The notes: generated by a model from the letters alone, not told the origin. A stretch of 64,000 nucleotides of DNA from CAVQBP01 sp964448105 (GCA_964448105.1 CAYUVK010000005.1:23712-87711), one strand, 5' to 3'; shown: positions 26,451 to 34,648, counted from the stretch's first letter. Made by a program: numbers and translations.

Positions 26451-26837
26451 ATGGATCCAAAATTTGATAGTAATAAAAGAAAAGTAACAGAATTTTATGA
26501 TCTTGCTTTTAATAAGTGTAAACCAAAAGAAGCCATAGAAAAATATGTGGGTGATGTTTACATTCAGCATAATCCTATGGTTCCAAATGGTAAGGATGGA
26601 TTTATCAATTATTTTCTAAATCTTGCTGAAAAATACCCGGGTAAAAAAGTTCATTTTGTTAGAACTTTAGCCGAAAATGATCTGGTAGTTGTGCATTGCA
26701 AACAGGAATGGCCGGGAGATAGTGATTATGCCGGTATAGATATTTTCCGTCTTGATGAAAATGGAAAAATAGTTGAACACTGGGACGTTAACCAGCCGGT
26801 ACCTGAAAAATCCGAAAATAGCAACACAATGTTTTAA
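26451..26837 (+). CDS. SnoaL/NTF2-like fold protein
   Basis: A 128-aa cone-fold protein of the SnoaL-like polyketide-cyclase/NTF2 superfamily, by the pattern FYDLAFNKCKPKEAIEKYV, VYIQHNPMVPNG and the C-terminal GKIVEHWDVNQPVPE. Close relatives are usually annotated as nuclear transport factor 2 family proteins of unknown substrate. Aspartate and histidine residues in HNP and HWD could line the active pocket. It seems monocistronic. Confidence 0.8.
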   Translation: MDPKFDSNKRKVTEFYDLAFNKCKPKEAIEKYVGDVYIQHNPMVPNGKDGFINYFLNLAEKYPGKKVHFVRTLAENDLVVVHCKQEWPGDSDYAGIDIFRLDENGKIVEHWDVNQPVPEKSENSNTMF

Positions 26838-26904
26838 TTTCAATTTCCTTTTTTATTAACTAAGTTTGGAAAACGTTTTCTTCCTTTAAATATTAAATAA
26901 AATT

Positions 26905-27515
26905 ATGGATTATGAAATATTAGCCGGGTTTTTAGCAGGAATGATTATCCTTTCGGCAACACCTGGGCCCGGTGTTTTTGCTTCAATGTCCAAAGCTGTT
27001 TCCGATGGATTTAAGTCATCTCTTTTCTTTATAGGTGGATTGGTTATAGGTGACAGTATCTTTTTAATTTTTGCAGTTATCGGGATGTTGGCAATTTCAA
27101 AAATTTTGGGGGAAATGTTTTTCGTTATTAAGATTGCAGGAGGGGTCTATTTAATTTTTCTAGGGATTAAAGCTTTCTGCAAAAAACATTTCAATCTATG
27201 TTTAAAAATAGAAATTAAAAAAAATAATTTCCAGACAATTTTAAGCGGGTTGCTGGTTACACTTGGCAACTCGAAGCCTATTTTATTTTATGCAAGTGTT
27301 CTTTCTACTATTATTTTTTTTCAAAAATTAATTTAGCAGATATATTAATTATGATTTTATTAATAGCCTTACTCTCTTTTGCTGTTCTTGGTTCATACTG
27401 TTATTTTGCTAGTCTTTCAAGAAAATTAATTATTAAAGAAACATCACAAAAGAAAATCAATAAAATTGCCGGTGTAATAATGTCAGCAACAGGAACTTAT
27501 ATTGTACTTAAATGA
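26905..27515 (+). pseudogene. LysE/RhtB-family amino acid exporter, frameshifted
   Basis: The first frame (26905-27336) codes 143 aa with the LysE signature SATPGPGVFASMSKAVSDG and four helices, then stops soon after an 8-T run at 27314-27321. A second frame, shifted by -1, continues the family from SKINLADILIMILLIALL through LGSYCYFASLSRKLI to TGTYIVLK, with TGA at 27513-27515. Together they make about 203 aa, the family's normal length. One missing T in the homopolymer would explain the break. It may be an assembly error, a contingency tract or a recent pseudogene. The palindrome GAAAACGTTTTC at 26869-26880 lies 24 bases before the start. Confidence 0.85.
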
Positions 27516-27595
27516 AGATGCTGGTGAACTAAGATGTTATAACTAATTGTTATATAAATTGTTTGGATAAAATATCTTTATTAAGGAGAACAAAA

Positions 27596-28591
27596 ATGCA
27601 ATACATGCCATCTGAATCCCGCTATAAGAATTTTGAATATATCCGCTGTGGGAAAAGCGGGCTTAAGCTTCCTCCTATTTCGCTTGGTTTGTGGCATAAT
27701 TTCGGCGGAGTCGATGTTTTAGAAAACTGTCGTAGAATGATTCACAGTGCTTTTGATCTTGGTATAACTCACTTCGATCTGGCGAATAATTATGGTCCTC
27801 CTTACGGATCTGCAGAAGAAACATTCGGACATATTCTTGGAAAATATTTAAAAAGTTATCGTGATGAATTAATTATTTCTACAAAGGCCGGCTGGGACAT
27901 GTGGCCAGGTCCTTACGGAAATTTTGGTTCAAAGAAATATTTAATAGCAAGTCTTGATCAAAGCTTAAAAAGAATGGGACTCGAATACGTAGATATATTT
28001 TACCATCATCGCCCGGATCCTGAAACACCCCTTGAGGAAACCATGAATGCACTTTATCATATTGTTAGAAGTGGTAAAGCCCTGTACGTTGGTATATCTC
28101 AATACAAACCGGAAGACACAAAAAAGGCAGTAAATGCTTTAAAAGAATTAGGGATCCATCTATTAATTCACCAGCCGAAATACAGTATGTTTGAAAGATG
28201 GGTTGAAGGCGGTCTTCTTGAGGTGCTTGAAGAAGAAGGCATAGGCAGCATAGTTTTTTCTCCGTTGGCGCAGGGTCTTTTAACTAACAAATATCTAAAT
28301 GGAATCCCCGAAGATTCGAGGGCTGCTAAAAAAGGTACTTTCTTAAAGCGTGAAAACATTACAGAAGAAGTAATCCAAAAAGTTAAAAAGCTTAATAACC
28401 TGGCAAAAAAACGTGAGCAGTCCTTAGCGCAAATGGCAATCGCCTGGGTTCTAAGAAAACCTGCAGTTACCTCTGCATTAATCGGTGCAAGCAAAGTATC
28501 TCAAATAGAAGATGCGGTCGGTTCTTTAAAGAATTTGAAATTTAGTGATGAAGAATTAAAATCTATTGACAAAATATTAGCAGGTAAATAA
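27596..28591 (+). CDS. gpr: Aldo/keto reductase, YghZ/Gpr type
   Basis: A 331-aa NADPH-dependent aldo/keto reductase. It matches E. coli YghZ (L-glyceraldehyde 3-phosphate reductase) nearly block by block: RYCGKSGL-like IRCGKSGLKLPPISLGLWHN, FDLGITHFDLANNYGPPYGS with catalytic D and Y, STKAGWDMWPGPYG, the YVDIFYHHRPD substrate strand and the NADPH-binding ALIGASKVSQIED. E. coli YghZ detoxifies aldehydes such as L-glyceraldehyde 3-phosphate and methylglyoxal. ATG 27596 follows AAGGAGA, so it is preferred over the TTG at 27563. Confidence 0.93.
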   Translation: MQYMPSESRYKNFEYIRCGKSGLKLPPISLGLWHNFGGVDVLENCRRMIHSAFDLGITHFDLANNYGPPYGSAEETFGHILGKYLKSYRDELIISTKAGWDMWPGPYGNFGSKKYLIASLDQSLKRMGLEYVDIFYHHRPDPETPLEETMNALYHIVRSGKALYVGISQYKPEDTKKAVNALKELGIHLLIHQPKYSMFERWVEGGLLEVLEEEGIGSIVFSPLAQGLLTNKYLNGIPEDSRAAKKGTFLKRENITEEVIQKVKKLNNLAKKREQSLAQMAIAWVLRKPAVTSALIGASKVSQIEDAVGSLKNLKFSDEELKSIDKILAGK

Positions 28592-28662
28592 TTTTTAAAA
28601 ATTTTTAGAAAAAACATTTTTAATAAAATAATTATCGGAGGGCAATATATAAATTTTTTATT

Positions 28663-29250
28663 ATGACTATTAGACAAAATATTTTGAAGATGTTTTATCC
28701 TTTATTAATGAAGATGAACGGGTATTCGGATAAAAATGCTAAGATCTTACACAACAAAAATAATATACTTCCCCATTCCTCTTTTTATAATTTAAAATCT
28801 ATTGATAATTCCGGCAGTGAAATAAGTTTTGAACAATTTACGGGTAAAAAGATATTAATAGTTAATACGGCTTCTGATTGCGGTTATACTGCTCAATATA
28901 ATTCTCTGCAAAAACTATACAGCAGTGCTAAAGAAAGATTAATTATTTTAGGTTTTCCATCTAACAATTTTGGAAAACAGGAAAAAGGAAATGACGAGCA
29001 GATCGCAAAATTTTGTAAGATAAATTATGGTATAGCTTTTCCGCTGATGAAAAAATCTGTCGTTATTAAGGAGCCTGATCAAAATAGCGTTTATAAATGG
29101 TTAACTGATCCGGGAAGCAATGGATGGAATAATCATCAACCTGATTGGAACTTCAGTAAATATCTTGTAGATGAGAAAGGTGTATTAACTCATTATTTTG
29201 GTCCTGCAGTATCACCATTAAGTGAAGAGATTGAATCAGCAATAAAATAG
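28663..29250 (+). CDS. Glutathione peroxidase-family thiol peroxidase
   Basis: A 195-aa Gpx-fold protein with a 40-residue N-terminal extension. The active cysteine (not selenocysteine) is C73 in VNTASDCGYTAQY. The glutamine/resolving-cysteine loop, FPCNQFG in many members, is FPSNNFGKQEKG here, and the tryptophan motif is PDWNFSKYLVD. Such enzymes usually take electrons from thioredoxin, and a thioredoxin gene lies nearby at 30906. No cysteine occupies the usual resolving position in that loop. It reduces peroxides in the cytosol. Confidence 0.92.
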   Translation: MTIRQNILKMFYPLLMKMNGYSDKNAKILHNKNNILPHSSFYNLKSIDNSGSEISFEQFTGKKILIVNTASDCGYTAQYNSLQKLYSSAKERLIILGFPSNNFGKQEKGNDEQIAKFCKINYGIAFPLMKKSVVIKEPDQNSVYKWLTDPGSNGWNNHQPDWNFSKYLVDEKGVLTHYFGPAVSPLSEEIESAIK

Positions 29251-29292
29251 CTTCCTAAAAATAAAATAAATTTAAATTAAAAGGAGAACTAT

Positions 29293-29751
29293 ATGGCTGG
29301 TAAAGTAAACCCTATCCCGGAAGGATTTCATACAATAACTCCATATTTTATAGTTAACGATGGAGTTAAATTTATCGATTTTTTAAAACAAGCTTTTAAT
29401 GCCGTAGAAAACCACCGCTCTACAACTCCCGATGGCAGAATAATGCACGCACAATTAAAAATAGGTGATTCATTTATTATGATGGGCGAATCAACAGGGG
29501 AATGGAAATCGATGACATGTACAATATATATGTATATTCCGGATATTGATTCCATTTATAGTAAAGCACTTAAAGCTGGCGGAAAAACATTGAGAGAACC
29601 TACTAATGAATTTTACGGCGACCGTGTCTGCGGAATAGAGGATCCTTTTGGAAATCAATGGTGGATTGCTACTCATGTTGAAGATGTTTCACCTGAAGAA
29701 ATGAAAGAACGTGAAAAAGAAATGATGAACAAGAGAGAAGAAAAAAATTAA
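29293..29751 (+). CDS. VOC-family (PhnB-like) protein
   Basis: A 152-aa vicinal-oxygen-chelate fold protein. The PhnB-type pattern is GFHTITPYFIVNDGVKFIDF, then HAQLKIGDSFIMMGE, and a C-terminal GDRVCGIEDPFGNQWWIATH. Many relatives are annotated as glyoxalase/bleomycin resistance proteins without a proven substrate. The highly charged tail EEMKEREKEMMNKREEKN is typical. The AAGGAGAAC ribosome binding site is strong. It follows the Gpx gene by 42 bases and is probably cotranscribed. Confidence 0.85.
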   Translation: MAGKVNPIPEGFHTITPYFIVNDGVKFIDFLKQAFNAVENHRSTTPDGRIMHAQLKIGDSFIMMGESTGEWKSMTCTIYMYIPDIDSIYSKALKAGGKTLREPTNEFYGDRVCGIEDPFGNQWWIATHVEDVSPEEMKEREKEMMNKREEKN

Positions 29752-29896
29752 CTTATGTTGTGCAATGCTTGGAATAATGGAATTTGTGGAATATGGATAA
29801 ACCTTTCAAAATCATTTTCCTTTTTGTTATTAATAAAAATTGTTTAGCTGCTTTTATTTATCTTACCGGCTAAAATAATTTACAATTTATCATGTA

Positions 29897-30820
29897 TTGA
29901 ATAAACATCTCTTAAAATATTGGAAACCGCTAACTGCAGTTTGTTTCTGGGGTGCTTCATTTATTGCTACAAAAATTGCTCTTAGTCAATTAAATCCGAT
30001 AAATATAATTTTTATTAGGTTAATTTTAGCGTCCATTCTTTTAGGAATTATTGCACTTTATACCAAAAGAAGTTTTAAGATAAGTCTAAAAAATCATGGA
30101 TTTATTTTCTTACTAGCCTTAATAGCCGTCTTTCATTTGTGGATTCAAGTAACGGGATTAAAATATACAACAGCATCTAATACAGGATGGATCATCGGGA
30201 TTACTCCCGTTTTCATGGCTATTCTTGGTTTTTTTATTTTCAGCGAGAAATTTACTTTATTTAAAGTAATTGGGATATTAATTGCTTTCTTTGGTTTGCT
30301 GATGCTGATTAGTAAAGGAGACTTTTTATCGATTGATTTCATATCGAATAAAGGTGACTTTTTAATATTGGCAAGCGCTTTTACCTGGAGCGTTTATTCG
30401 ATGGTAAATAAAAAGATTACCATAACATATCCTCCCTTGATGACCATCCTTTTTCAATTCATTATAATGGCAATTGTAATTATTCCATTCAATGTCAGTG
30501 AATCAACAATCAAAGTTATTTCTCAACTTTCTATAGAGATTTGGTTTGCGTTATTTTTCTTAGGATTTTTTTGCTCGGGTATTGCGTATGTTTTGTGGGC
30601 TCAATCGTTAAAGGAAATGGAGTCTGCTAGGGTAGGGGCATTTTTATATTTCGAACCATTTGTAACTGTTATTGCCGCATGGTCAATTCTTAATGAGAAT
30701 ATAACACTCTTAACAATTATAAGCGGGATTACAATTACAATTGGAGTAATTTTAGTAAATGTAAATCCTAAAATTTTATTAAGATATTTAAATAATTATT
30801 TTAATAAAGAAAGCGTTTAA
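29897..30820 (+). CDS. EamA-family (DMT) permease
   Basis: A 307-aa inner-membrane protein with ten predicted helices in two EamA repeats: the first starts CFWGASFIATKIALSQLNPI, the second at about 155 with LILASAFTWSVYSMVNKKI. Drug/metabolite transporters of this sort export amino acids or small metabolites; the substrate is unknown. The start is a TTG at 29897 (the nearby ATG at 29892 runs into TGA at once). No clear ribosome binding site is seen. It converges with the thioredoxin gene. Confidence 0.88.
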   Translation: MNKHLLKYWKPLTAVCFWGASFIATKIALSQLNPINIIFIRLILASILLGIIALYTKRSFKISLKNHGFIFLLALIAVFHLWIQVTGLKYTTASNTGWIIGITPVFMAILGFFIFSEKFTLFKVIGILIAFFGLLMLISKGDFLSIDFISNKGDFLILASAFTWSVYSMVNKKITITYPPLMTILFQFIIMAIVIIPFNVSESTIKVISQLSIEIWFALFFLGFFCSGIAYVLWAQSLKEMESARVGAFLYFEPFVTVIAAWSILNENITLLTIISGITITIGVILVNVNPKILLRYLNNYFNKESV

Positions 30821-30838
30821 TAAATGTAAGTGCAGAGT

Positions 30839-30896
30839 AAGTTCAAGTTCAAGAAATTATTCAAGTTACCTTGAACATACACTTGAACTTGAACTT
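30839..30896. terminator. Nested inverted repeat between convergent genes
   Basis: Perfect 15-base arms AAGTTCAAGTTCAAG (30839-30853) and CTTGAACTTGAACTT (30882-30896) surround an inner hairpin TTCAAG-TTAC-CTTGAA (30860-30875). It sits between the convergent EamA and thioredoxin genes and probably ends transcription from both sides. It is built from the same CTTGAA hexamer as the tract at 6326-6356. Confidence 0.7.
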
Positions 30897-30905
30897 TAGA
30901 AAAAT

Positions 30906-31268
30906 TTATGCAGCTGAAGTTAACAGTTCTTCCTGTATTGCTTTTTTTAGATTTTCTTTTGGAACTGCACCAACTGCCATTTTGGGTTGTCCTTCAACGG
31001 GAATAAATAATAAGGAAGGTATACTTCTAATTCCGAATGCTCCGGCAAGTTCCTGCTCTTCATCGGTATTTATTTTATAAAAATTAACCTGCCCTTTATA
31101 TTCCTCGGAAAGTTCTTCTATGACAGGTCCAACCATTCTACATGGTCCACACCATGGAGCCCAAAAATCAATTACTGCAGGTAGATTTCCCTCGTATTTC
31201 CATTCTTTATTCTTTTCATAATCAAAAATTTTTTCCAGAAATGCTTCTTTATTTAAATGTTCAGCCAT
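30906..31268 (-). CDS. trxA: Thioredoxin
   Basis: A 120-aa cytosolic thioredoxin with the redox motif WCGPC (C40, C43) in FWAPWCGPCRMVGP, and the cis-proline segment IRSIPSLLFI. The N-terminal 25 residues are a little longer than in E. coli TrxA. It keeps cytosolic thiols reduced and is the likely donor for the Gpx-type enzyme at 28663 and the 1-Cys peroxiredoxin at 5554. The start has an excellent AAAGGAG seven bases upstream on the minus strand. Confidence 0.95.
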   Translation of the reverse strand: MAEHLNKEAFLEKIFDYEKNKEWKYEGNLPAVIDFWAPWCGPCRMVGPVIEELSEEYKGQVNFYKINTDEEQELAGAFGIRSIPSLLFIPVEGQPKMAVGAVPKENLKKAIQEELLTSAA

Positions 31269-31516
31269 TATGTCTCCTTTTATCCTTTTTATCTTAAATA
31301 TAAAAAACTTAATTTATTTTCAAAGTAATATAATTATTTTATTTAATACGGTTGTTTGATGATTGGAATGTTGAAAGGATTCTGGATTCTCAAAAATATC
31401 CGGATATATAAATAATTTTGATTCAATTTCCTTTCCATAAGTTATTTTGAAAATTCTTTATCTTTTTATTTAATATAGATATTTTTATATTTACCACACT
31501 AAAAAAAGGAGAATTT
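31269..31516. other. Divergent spacer between trxA and a small gene
   Basis: AT-rich spacer of about 250 bases that must carry the promoters for trxA (minus) and for the 54-aa gene at 31517 (plus). I could not assign convincing -35/-10 pairs. AAAAGGAG at 31506-31512 is the ribosome binding site of the small gene. Confidence 0.35.
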
Positions 31517-31681
31517 ATGGCTAAACTACAAACTTTTGCAGATAAAGCAAAAGTAAAGAAGAAAGCAGAAGGAGTAAACGTTAAATTGATTAAAACTGTC
31601 AAGACATCAAAAGGAAGCTATAAGTTTAACGAAAGATTTGTACGCCTTGATGATATTAGCAAAGTAACCTCAATTAAATAA
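31517..31681 (+). CDS. 54-aa basic protein, DUF4295-like
   Basis: A short gene with a strong AAAGGAG seven bases before ATG and its own terminator three bases after the stop. The protein starts MAKLQTFADKAKVKKK and continues with VKLIKTVKTSKGSYKFNERF, rich in lysine and with no membrane segment. The LQT...K.IK.VK.SKG.Y.F.E pattern recalls the roughly 50-aa DUF4295 proteins of Bacteroidota, which usually sit beside ribosomal protein genes; that link is my pattern match and is unverified. The basic charge suggests nucleic acid or ribosome binding. Small length makes it easy to miss in automatic annotation. Confidence 0.7.
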   Translation: MAKLQTFADKAKVKKKAEGVNVKLIKTVKTSKGSYKFNERFVRLDDISKVTSIK

Positions 31682-31683
31682 TT

Positions 31684-31710
31684 AAAAGCGGTTAAATTCC
31701 GCTTTTTTTT
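31684..31710 (+). terminator. Intrinsic terminator of the 54-aa gene
   Basis: Stem AAAAGCGG (31684-31691), loop TTAAATT, stem CCGCTTTT (31699-31706), then a T-run to 31710. A textbook intrinsic terminator immediately after the small gene, showing that it is an independent transcription unit. Confidence 0.9.
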
Positions 31711-31774
31711 CTCCTCTATTAACCCACTGAAATTTTTTGTTTTTCTCTCTTGATTAATTAAAAAATTTTGTTAA

Positions 31775-31879
31775 ATTGCAAATTACCCTGATGCTTGGGA
31801 CATTTACGGGAATTCATATTTTCTAAGCTTGTCTGAAGAAGCACTCGAAAAGAATATTAAAGAATTTTTACCGATTTAA
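31775..31879 (+). pseudogene. Possible remnant of a TPR-type C-terminus
   Basis: An open stretch of 34 codons bounded by stops, without a start codon, reads ANYPDAWDIYGNSYFLSLSE and ends LEKNIKEFLPI. The spacing of aromatic and small residues resembles the last tetratricopeptide repeat of TPR proteins (YPDSWNxYxxLGxAYxxxGxxxxAIENYxKxLxL). It may be what is left of a decayed gene, or a chance match. Confidence 0.3.
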
Positions 31880-31905
31880 TTCATTAACTGAGGAGGATGT
31901 TAAAG

Positions 31906-33288
31906 ATGATTACCCCCAAAAAGTTGAAATTCTACGGATTAAAGGACATTGATCGCATCCCCCAACTTCAAATGCTTTCCAAAGATGAGAGATTTGCTAT
32001 AAAAGTTGTATCCAATGTTCTCCCATTCCGTTCAAATAATTATATTGTTGAAGAATTAATTGATTGGAGCAATGTTCTGGATGATCCGATTTTTCAGCTT
32101 ACTTTTATTCAAAAAGATATGCTTTCCGAAGAACAATTCAATTGGATGGCAGATGTATTAAGAAAAGATTCGTCACCGCACGAAATTAGAGAAACTGCAG
32201 GTGAAATAAGACTGGAGCTTAATCCTCATCCTGCCGGACAAATGACTTTAAATGTACCCCAAATGAGTGATGAACCTGTACCGGGTGTTCAGCATAAATA
32301 CAGGGAAACTTGTCTTATCTTTCCATCAAGCGGGCAAACCTGCCATGCATACTGCACTTTTTGTTTTAGATGGGCTCAATTTGTCGGAATGAACGATTTA
32401 AAGTTTGCTACCGATGAATCAAAAAGATTTCAACAATATATTAAAAATCATAAGGAGTTAACCGATATTCTTATTACCGGAGGCGACCCTATGATTATGA
32501 GTTTGAATAATCTTAAAGAATACATCGAACCTTTTCTTCAACCGGAATTTGATCATATCCGGACGATAAGAATCGGAACTAAATCCGTTGCTTATTGGCC
32601 TTATAGATTTGTAACGGATAAAGACTCCGATGGAATTTTGAGATTATTCGAGAGAGTTGTTAATTCAGGAAAACACCTTGCTATTATGGGGCACTATAAT
32701 CATTGGGTTGAATTATCAACTGATGTAGCAAAAGAAGCAATCAGAAGAATTCGAAACACTGGTGCTCAAATAAGAACGCAATCCCCTTTAATAAGACATG
32801 TAAATGATGATCCTGATATTTGGGCAACAATGTGGAAAGACCAGGTGAAGCTGGGATGTATTCCATATTACTTCTTTGTTGAAAGAAATACCGGTGCAAA
32901 AGAATACTTTGAAATACCTCTTATAAGAGCTTTTCAAATATTCAGTGAAGCTTTTAAACAAGTTTCAGGAGTAGGAAGGACTGTAAGAGGACCATCGATG
33001 TCTGCATTACCCGGGAAGGTTGCTATTGAAGGGATTTCGGAGGTTAATGGTCAAAAAGTTTTTGTACTTAATATGCTGCAGGGAAGAAATCCAGATTGGT
33101 GCAAAAGACCTTTCTTTGCTAAATATAATCCGAAAGCTACATGGCTTAGCGATTTACATCCGGCCTTTGGAGAAGAAAAATTCTTCTACCAGGATGAACT
33201 TAATGAATTGATAAGATGCGGTTATGGACAAATGTATTTTCAAAAAGAAGAAGAAGATTCTTTAGTTGATTTTGATTTGATGGCTTAA
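31906..33288 (+). CDS. KamA-family radical SAM protein (lysine 2,3-aminomutase-like)
   Basis: A 460-aa protein with the radical SAM motif CHAYCTFC (C146, C150, C153) followed by FRWAQFVG, and the ITGGDPMIM strand of the family. In lysine 2,3-aminomutase the PLP lysine sits in a glycine-rich PGGGGK loop; here the matching place reads SALPGKVAIEG with K371, a shortened loop, so PLP binding and substrate may differ. Cofactors should be a 4Fe-4S cluster, SAM and perhaps PLP. The start is ATG 31906, nine bases after AGGAGG (31891-31896); the ATG at 31897 abuts that site and is too close. Substrate unknown. Confidence 0.85.
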   Translation: MITPKKLKFYGLKDIDRIPQLQMLSKDERFAIKVVSNVLPFRSNNYIVEELIDWSNVLDDPIFQLTFIQKDMLSEEQFNWMADVLRKDSSPHEIRETAGEIRLELNPHPAGQMTLNVPQMSDEPVPGVQHKYRETCLIFPSSGQTCHAYCTFCFRWAQFVGMNDLKFATDESKRFQQYIKNHKELTDILITGGDPMIMSLNNLKEYIEPFLQPEFDHIRTIRIGTKSVAYWPYRFVTDKDSDGILRLFERVVNSGKHLAIMGHYNHWVELSTDVAKEAIRRIRNTGAQIRTQSPLIRHVNDDPDIWATMWKDQVKLGCIPYYFFVERNTGAKEYFEIPLIRAFQIFSEAFKQVSGVGRTVRGPSMSALPGKVAIEGISEVNGQKVFVLNMLQGRNPDWCKRPFFAKYNPKATWLSDLHPAFGEEKFFYQDELNELIRCGYGQMYFQKEEEDSLVDFDLMA

Positions 33289-33297
33289 TTTATAGAG

Positions 33298-33326
33298 TGC
33301 AGCACAGAATATTAATCTGTGCTGCA
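33298..33326. terminator. Bidirectional terminator between kamA-like gene and ogt
   Basis: Perfect 11-base arms TGCAGCACAGA (33298-33308) and TCTGTGCTGCA (33316-33326) with a 7-base loop, followed by TCATTTTT on the plus strand. It directly abuts the stop codon of the minus-strand ogt gene and separates two convergent genes. Confidence 0.88.
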
Positions 33327-33842
33327 TCATTTTTCAAATAGTTCTAAGCTTAAACTGCCTTCCAATTCCAGTAGCTTTTCTTTCAATGAAAGACCTAAAG
33401 AATAACCACCAAGCTTTCCGTTTGTATTAATTACCCTGTGACACGGAATAATTATCGGGACAGGATTTTGACTATTCGCTTTTCCCACTGCCCGAACGTA
33501 AGTTGGACCTCCGACTTTTTCGGCAATCTTTTTATAGCCTACTGTTTTACCATAAGGTATTTTTTGAAGCTCTTTCCAGACTTTCTTTTGAAAATCCGTA
33601 CCGGTTATATCGAAAGGTACTTTAAATTCTTTTCTAATACCGGCGAAATATTCCTGGAGCTGGGGAAATATATTATATAAATAAGGATCATCGGGGTGAA
33701 GCTTAATTGCATCGAAAGACTTAAGTGACGCATCTTTTTTGTTTATAAATATATGCCTGGTCCCCTGGTGTGAAGTAAATATTTTGAAATGTAAACCTTC
33801 AATCTCTGAACATGCAAAATATAGCTGTTCTTTGTTTTTCAT
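33327..33842 (-). CDS. ogt: Methylated-DNA--protein-cysteine methyltransferase
   Basis: A 171-aa suicide repair protein that removes alkyl groups from O6 of guanine. The acceptor cysteine is C134 in IIPCHRVI, and the DNA-binding wing YGKTVGYKKIAEKVGGPTYV and RAVGKANSQNPVP helix are intact. The N-terminal domain (1-75) is of the short Ogt type, without an Ada regulatory part. It ends at a shared terminator with the convergent KamA-like gene and lies downstream of the nfu-type gene on the same strand, from which it is separated by another terminator. Confidence 0.94.
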   Translation of the reverse strand: MKNKEQLYFACSEIEGLHFKIFTSHQGTRHIFINKKDASLKSFDAIKLHPDDPYLYNIFPQLQEYFAGIRKEFKVPFDITGTDFQKKVWKELQKIPYGKTVGYKKIAEKVGGPTYVRAVGKANSQNPVPIIIPCHRVINTNGKLGGYSLGLSLKEKLLELEGSLSLELFEK

Positions 33843-33936
33843 CTTTTTACTTCAAGTTTCAATTGGCAATTTATGAAAAGAATTGGAAAATAGGAATAAA
33901 AATTTCTTATTAATATTTCAAAATTCTATAATAAAA

Positions 33937-33959
33937 AATGCCGGATTATTTCCGGCATT
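33937..33959 (-). terminator. Intrinsic terminator of the nfu-type gene
   Basis: Arms AATGCCGG (33937-33944) and CCGGCATT (33952-33959) around a 7-base loop; read on the minus strand the stem is followed by TTTTTATT. It lies 23 bases beyond the stop codon of the Nfu-type gene. Confidence 0.85.
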
Positions 33960-33981
33960 ATAAAATTTTTTTTATAGAGTT

Positions 33982-34524
33982 TTATGCAGCTTCTACTTCG
34001 AGGTAGGGATTAATGTCACGCTTTAATAATCCTTCTATTGCTGTTAAGGTACCTGATATTGATGAAGGGCAGCTTCCGCATGCACCCTGGTACCTAATTT
34101 TAACGGTGTAGCCATCAACACCCAAAACCTGTAAACCGCCACCATCGCCTGCTAGGTAAGGCCGTACCCTTTGATCTAAAATAACATTAATCTTTTTTAT
34201 CAGCTCACTTTCATTTTCACTTAAAGGTACAACTTCTTTTTCGGTAGGTATTAAATTCTTGTTGAATGTTTTTAGAAAATTTATAAATGGTCTTTGTATT
34301 TGTCCCCAGTTAGCATCTTTTGATTTTTCAATAGTAACAAACTTATCCATATAAAAAACCGAAACAACACCCTCAATTTCAAAAATTCCTTTTGCAAATG
34401 GGTCTTGTTCGGTTTCTTCTTTTACAGAATATTGTCTTGTCTCAAAGTTTAATAGTTTTTCATTCAAAATAAATTTTAGCGCATGCGGATTTGGGGTCAA
34501 ATCAACATCTTCAACCATTAACAT
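33982..34524 (-). CDS. NifU-like Fe-S carrier, Nfu type with N-terminal scaffold domain
   Basis: A 180-aa protein with two parts. Residues 1-90 are the Nfu N-terminal domain (DLTPNPHALKFILNEKL, then FEIEGVVSVFYMDKFVTIEK). Residues 105-175 are the NifU C-terminal domain with GDGGGLQVLGV and the cluster-binding cysteines C149 and C152 in GACGSCPSS. It should carry a 4Fe-4S cluster to target enzymes, useful in a cell rich in Fe-S proteins such as PFOR and radical SAM enzymes. The ATG at 34524 with GGAG just upstream is preferred over the TTG at 34536. Confidence 0.92.
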   Translation of the reverse strand: MLMVEDVDLTPNPHALKFILNEKLLNFETRQYSVKEETEQDPFAKGIFEIEGVVSVFYMDKFVTIEKSKDANWGQIQRPFINFLKTFNKNLIPTEKEVVPLSENESELIKKINVILDQRVRPYLAGDGGGLQVLGVDGYTVKIRYQGACGSCPSSISGTLTAIEGLLKRDINPYLEVEAA

Positions 34525-34604
34525 TTTGCTCTCCAATTCTTTATTTTAAAGTTTGAAAATAAGGTATAATTTTTATTGCTTCAAGTCAAATAATAATTTT
34601 ACAT

Positions 34605-34633
34605 GTGCCAGTCGCCTTTGGGGAGACTGGTAC
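34605..34633. repeat. Hairpin GTGCCAGTC...GACTGGTAC
   Basis: Arms GTGCCAGTC (34605-34613) and GACTGGTAC (34625-34633), with one G-T wobble, enclose an 11-base loop. It lies in the divergent spacer between the nfu-type gene and the asparaginase gene, 16 bases before the stronger palindrome at 34649. Confidence 0.6.
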
Positions 34634-34648
34634 ATAATCTGTGTGAGT

